From Succinatimonas hippei (GTDB taxonomy: Bacteria > Pseudomonadota > Gammaproteobacteria > Enterobacterales > Succinivibrionaceae), in the NCBI GenBank assembly GCA_004557545.1, contig SFGV01000083.1, positions 1-6,407 on the forward strand: a stretch of DNA of 6,407 nt. The letters are read 5' to 3'. The notes beneath the pieces were generated by a model. It was not told the DNA's origin. It made no database searches and was given only the letters and a program-made list of their open reading frames with translations. Below, in pieces: positions 4,251 through 6,407 of the stretch. The position numbers and the translations under genes are program-made. Position 1 is the stretch's first letter; each line of letters opens with the position of its first letter.

Positions 4251-5849
4251 ATGACTGAAATTAAAAAAATTATTGAAGACGGAAAGACCGTGATCGGTAT
4301 CGAATTCGGTTCTACCCGTATCAAGGCGGTAATGGCTGACCCGCAAAGCGGGGAGGTTCTGGCCTCAGGAGGCCATGGCTGGGAGAACCGGCTTGAAAAC
4401 GGGCTTTGGACTTACCATCTTGACGAAATTATTTCAGGACTGCAAAACTGCTATGCCGATCTGAAGAAAGACGTGCTGAAGAAATACGGAGTCACCCTTA
4501 AAAAGGCGGCCGCGATCGGGATCAGCGCGATGATGCACGGCTACATGGCGTTTGACCGTGACGGCAATCTGCTCATTCCTTTCAGAACCTGGCGCAATTC
4601 CAATACAAAGGTAGCCGCGGAAAAGCTTACTTCTCTGTTTAATTTCAACATTCCCGAGCGCTGGAGCGTCTCACATCTCTATCAGTGCATACTCGACCAT
4701 GAGGAGCATTTAAAGCGTCTTGACAGCGTGACCACACTCGCGGGTTTCATCCATCGCAAACTTACCGGAAAAGCGGTGCTTGGAATAGGCGACGCGGCCG
4801 GCATGTTCCCGGTTGACTCGGAGAGTATGGATTACCGTTCGGACTTTGAGAAGAAGTTCAACGATCTGCTCGCTGACAGCGGCTTTAGTTTCAAACTGCG
4901 CGACGTGTTTCCTAAGGTTCTTTGCGCTGGCGAGGACGCCGGTACCCTGACAGAGGAGGGCGCCAGACTCATTGATCCTCAGGGCGATCTTATACCGGGG
5001 ATACCTCTCTGTCCTCCTGAGGGTGATGCCGGCACCGGTATGACCGCCACTAACAGCGTAAAGGTTCGTACCGGCAATGTTTCAGCCGGTACATCTATCT
5101 TCGCGATGATCGTGCTTGAGCGCGCGCTCAAGGATCTGCACCGTGAAATCGACAATGTTACAACCCCTGATGGGAAACAGGTTGCCATGGTTCACGCCAA
5201 CAACTGCACATCTGATTTAAACGCCTGGGTCGGGATTTTCCGCGAGTTCGCCAAATTATCAGGACATGAGCTTGATGACAACGAGCTGTTCTCGCTTCTG
5301 TACAACAACGCGCTTAAAAACGCCGACGCGGACTGCGGAGGAGTGCTCTCATACGGCTATCTCTCAGGTGAATTCATCACCGGAATGGATGAAGGCCGCC
5401 CGCTTCTTGTAAGAACTCCTGACGCCAAATTCACATTAGCTAACCTGATGCGCTCAAACCTAGATACCTCGCTGGGCGCCATCAGACTTGGCATGGACAT
5501 TCTCAAGACCGAAGACGTGAAAATCGATCGCCTGTTAGGTCATGGAGGTCTGTTCAAGACCAAAGGAGTTGGTCAGAAGATCATGGCAGACGCGCTCAAT
5601 ATTCCGGTATGGGTAATGACAACCGCCGGTGAAGGCGGTCCATGGGGCATGGCTCTGCTGGCGGCGTTCATGGTAAGAGATGACCGCTCGCTGACACTGC
5701 CGCAATTCCTTGATCAGGTGATCTTCAAGGACGCTGACGGAAGCAGGGAGGATCCTGATCCCGAGGGCGTAGATGGCTTCAACCGTTTCATGCGGCGTTA
5801 TACCGCCTGCCTCAGAGTTGAAAAAGCCGCCTGTGAAACTCTCAAATAA
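4251..5849 (+). CDS. FGGY-family carbohydrate kinase (ribulokinase/xylulokinase-like)
   Basis: This cytoplasmic ATP-dependent sugar kinase of 532 residues is full length for the family (about 500-550). It probably phosphorylates a ketopentose before entry into the pentose phosphate pathway. The N-terminal FGGY domain has the phosphate-binding loop IGIEFGSTRIK (15-25), with Glu in place of the usual Asp, and the substrate-side blocks GISAMMHGYMAFDRDGN (90-106) and PFRTWRNSNT (110-119), then GDAAGMFP (180-187). The PPEGDAGTG segment (255-263) carries the likely catalytic Asp, followed by TGNVSAGTS (274-282). The C-terminal domain has the nucleotide-site blocks LGHGGLFKTKG (429-439) and TTAGEGGPWGMALLAA (457-472). 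The sequence resembles a subgroup often labelled ribulokinase, xylulokinase or simply ATPase in gut bacteria, so the substrate is left open. GGAG 6 nt before the ATG supports the start. No isomerase or epimerase is adjacent. Confidence 0.93.
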   Translation: MTEIKKIIEDGKTVIGIEFGSTRIKAVMADPQSGEVLASGGHGWENRLENGLWTYHLDEIISGLQNCYADLKKDVLKKYGVTLKKAAAIGISAMMHGYMAFDRDGNLLIPFRTWRNSNTKVAAEKLTSLFNFNIPERWSVSHLYQCILDHEEHLKRLDSVTTLAGFIHRKLTGKAVLGIGDAAGMFPVDSESMDYRSDFEKKFNDLLADSGFSFKLRDVFPKVLCAGEDAGTLTEEGARLIDPQGDLIPGIPLCPPEGDAGTGMTATNSVKVRTGNVSAGTSIFAMIVLERALKDLHREIDNVTTPDGKQVAMVHANNCTSDLNAWVGIFREFAKLSGHELDDNELFSLLYNNALKNADADCGGVLSYGYLSGEFITGMDEGRPLLVRTPDAKFTLANLMRSNLDTSLGAIRLGMDILKTEDVKIDRLLGHGGLFKTKGVGQKIMADALNIPVWVMTTAGEGGPWGMALLAAFMVRDDRSLTLPQFLDQVIFKDADGSREDPDPEGVDGFNRFMRRYTACLRVEKAACETLK

Positions 5850-5864
5850 GATCCTGGCTTAAAC

Positions 5865-5897
5865 GCTCCGCCAGAAATCCTATGAATAAGGCGGAGC
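5865..5897 (+). other. First stem-loop after the kinase gene
   Basis: GCTCCGCC (5865-5872) pairs perfectly with GGCGGAGC (5890-5897) around a 17-nt loop, starting 15 bp after the kinase stop. No T-run follows. It may protect the 3' end of the mRNA or assist the terminator that begins 7 bp later. Confidence 0.5.
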
Positions 5898-5904
5898 TTC
5901 CGCG

Positions 5905-5944
5905 GGCATTACGCTAAGCGTAATGCCTGTTTGTTTATTGTTTT
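5905..5944 (+). terminator. Intrinsic terminator of the kinase gene
   Basis: GGCATTACGC (5905-5914) and GCGTAATGCC (5918-5927) form a perfect 10-bp stem with a 3-nt loop, followed by a T-rich tract (TGTTTGTTTATTGTTTT). The tail overlaps the stop codon of the convergent gene. There is no U-run on the minus strand, so it works mainly for the kinase. Confidence 0.88.
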
Positions 5945-6407
5945 ACCGCTTTTTCCCGCTCTCAAAGCTTTCGAGCACTTTTGAGGCTTTTTCAAAACAT
6001 TCAGTCTCTTTTACATTTGACGGAGACAGGGTCCACGCGCTGTATAAGTGATTTTCCGAGTTGAACTGAACCACCCTCGCGCCCCACTCACTTCCCTGAA
6101 TATCCAGCTTGTAGTCCTTTACAAGCGCCCTGAAACCCGCGACCCTGGTCTCAGCGCTTTTTTCGGCGCTCTTAACCTTAAGCCCCGCGGTTGCCAGAAG
6201 CTGGTTTAAGTAATCATCATACTGGGCGGTAGTCGCCTTAAAATCAGCTTTTTTCTGCATTCCCGCGTTATCAAGACGAATTCCGCAGCCGTCTTTCAAT
6301 CCCGCCATAAAAATCGGCGCGGTCTTGTCCGGGAGATCTTCTGAGGCTTTTTTAAGTTGCCATTCATCACCAACCGTGACGCTGTCACCGTCATAAAGTT
6401 TTACGAC
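5943..6407 (-). CDS. Unknown protein, N-terminus beyond the right edge (possibly PsbP/DcrB-like fold)
   Basis: I do not recognise this gene. The minus-strand frame is open from the stop at 5943-5945 to the last base, giving at least 154 residues. The ATG at 6308 is probably internal: nothing like a ribosome site precedes it, and the 33 codons upstream look like normal protein (for example LYDGDSVTVGDEWQLKKASE). The visible part has early beta-type segments, a helical Lys/Ala-rich middle, then GSEWGARVVQFNSENHLYSAW and a final helix FEKASKVLESFESG. A strand-rich end followed by a helix ending in LESF recalls Mog1/PsbP/DcrB-type proteins, often periplasmic or lipoproteins. Two cysteines (in DGCGIR and TECFEK) would suit an exported protein. 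Both points are inference; the signal peptide, if any, lies off the window. It converges on the kinase, 93 bp between stops. Confidence 0.8.
   Translation of the reverse strand, partial: VVKLYDGDSVTVGDEWQLKKASEDLPDKTAPIFMAGLKDGCGIRLDNAGMQKKADFKATTAQYDDYLNQLLATAGLKVKSAEKSAETRVAGFRALVKDYKLDIQGSEWGARVVQFNSENHLYSAWTLSPSNVKETECFEKASKVLESFESGKKR

Overview
The window reads as chromosomal DNA of a gammaproteobacterium. The phosphodiesterase is YfcE-like across its whole length, and the left edge carries a sigma70-type rRNA promoter of the enteric kind. The gene mix (PTS EIIA, FGGY kinase, DUF386 protein) would suit a sugar-fermenting group such as Succinivibrionaceae or Aeromonadales, but that placement is a guess. 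There are no mobile elements, CRISPR arrays, tRNA genes or rRNA coding sequence.

Layout. At the left edge a consensus promoter with an A-tract UP element fires leftward out of the window into what looks like an rRNA operon leader, ending in a partial boxA. After about 230 bp of AT-rich non-coding DNA comes a small secreted protein of unknown function (316-690, +). It converges, through a strong bidirectional terminator, on a DUF386 (YhcH/YjgK/YiaL) sugar-anomerase-like gene (770-1222, -). Upstream of that and on the same strand is yfcE (1315-1917, -). yfcE is divergent from a 14-helix DHA2-type MFS exporter (2037-3425, +), whose ATG has no Shine-Dalgarno sequence and sits where a start from the nearest -10-like box would fall. 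The MFS gene converges on a stand-alone glucose-type PTS EIIA (3561-4049, -). The EIIA is divergent from an FGGY-family pentulose-kinase-like gene (4251-5849, +). The 201 bp between EIIA and kinase hold a regulated promoter: a perfect TATAAT, a 12-bp LacI-type palindrome just upstream of it, and a weak CRP-like site centred at about -41.5. The kinase ends in two stem-loops, the second a good intrinsic terminator. The last gene (-) converges on it and runs off the right edge; it is open to the final base, so its true start is outside the window.

Function. The common thread is sugar handling: an anomerase-like protein, a PTS phosphocarrier/regulator and a sugar kinase under apparent repressor and catabolite control. 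The genes lie in separate transcription units, so a single pathway is only an inference. I see no clear new multi-gene system. The most interesting places are the EIIA-kinase control region, the EIIA lacking the N-terminal helix, and the unknown secreted protein.
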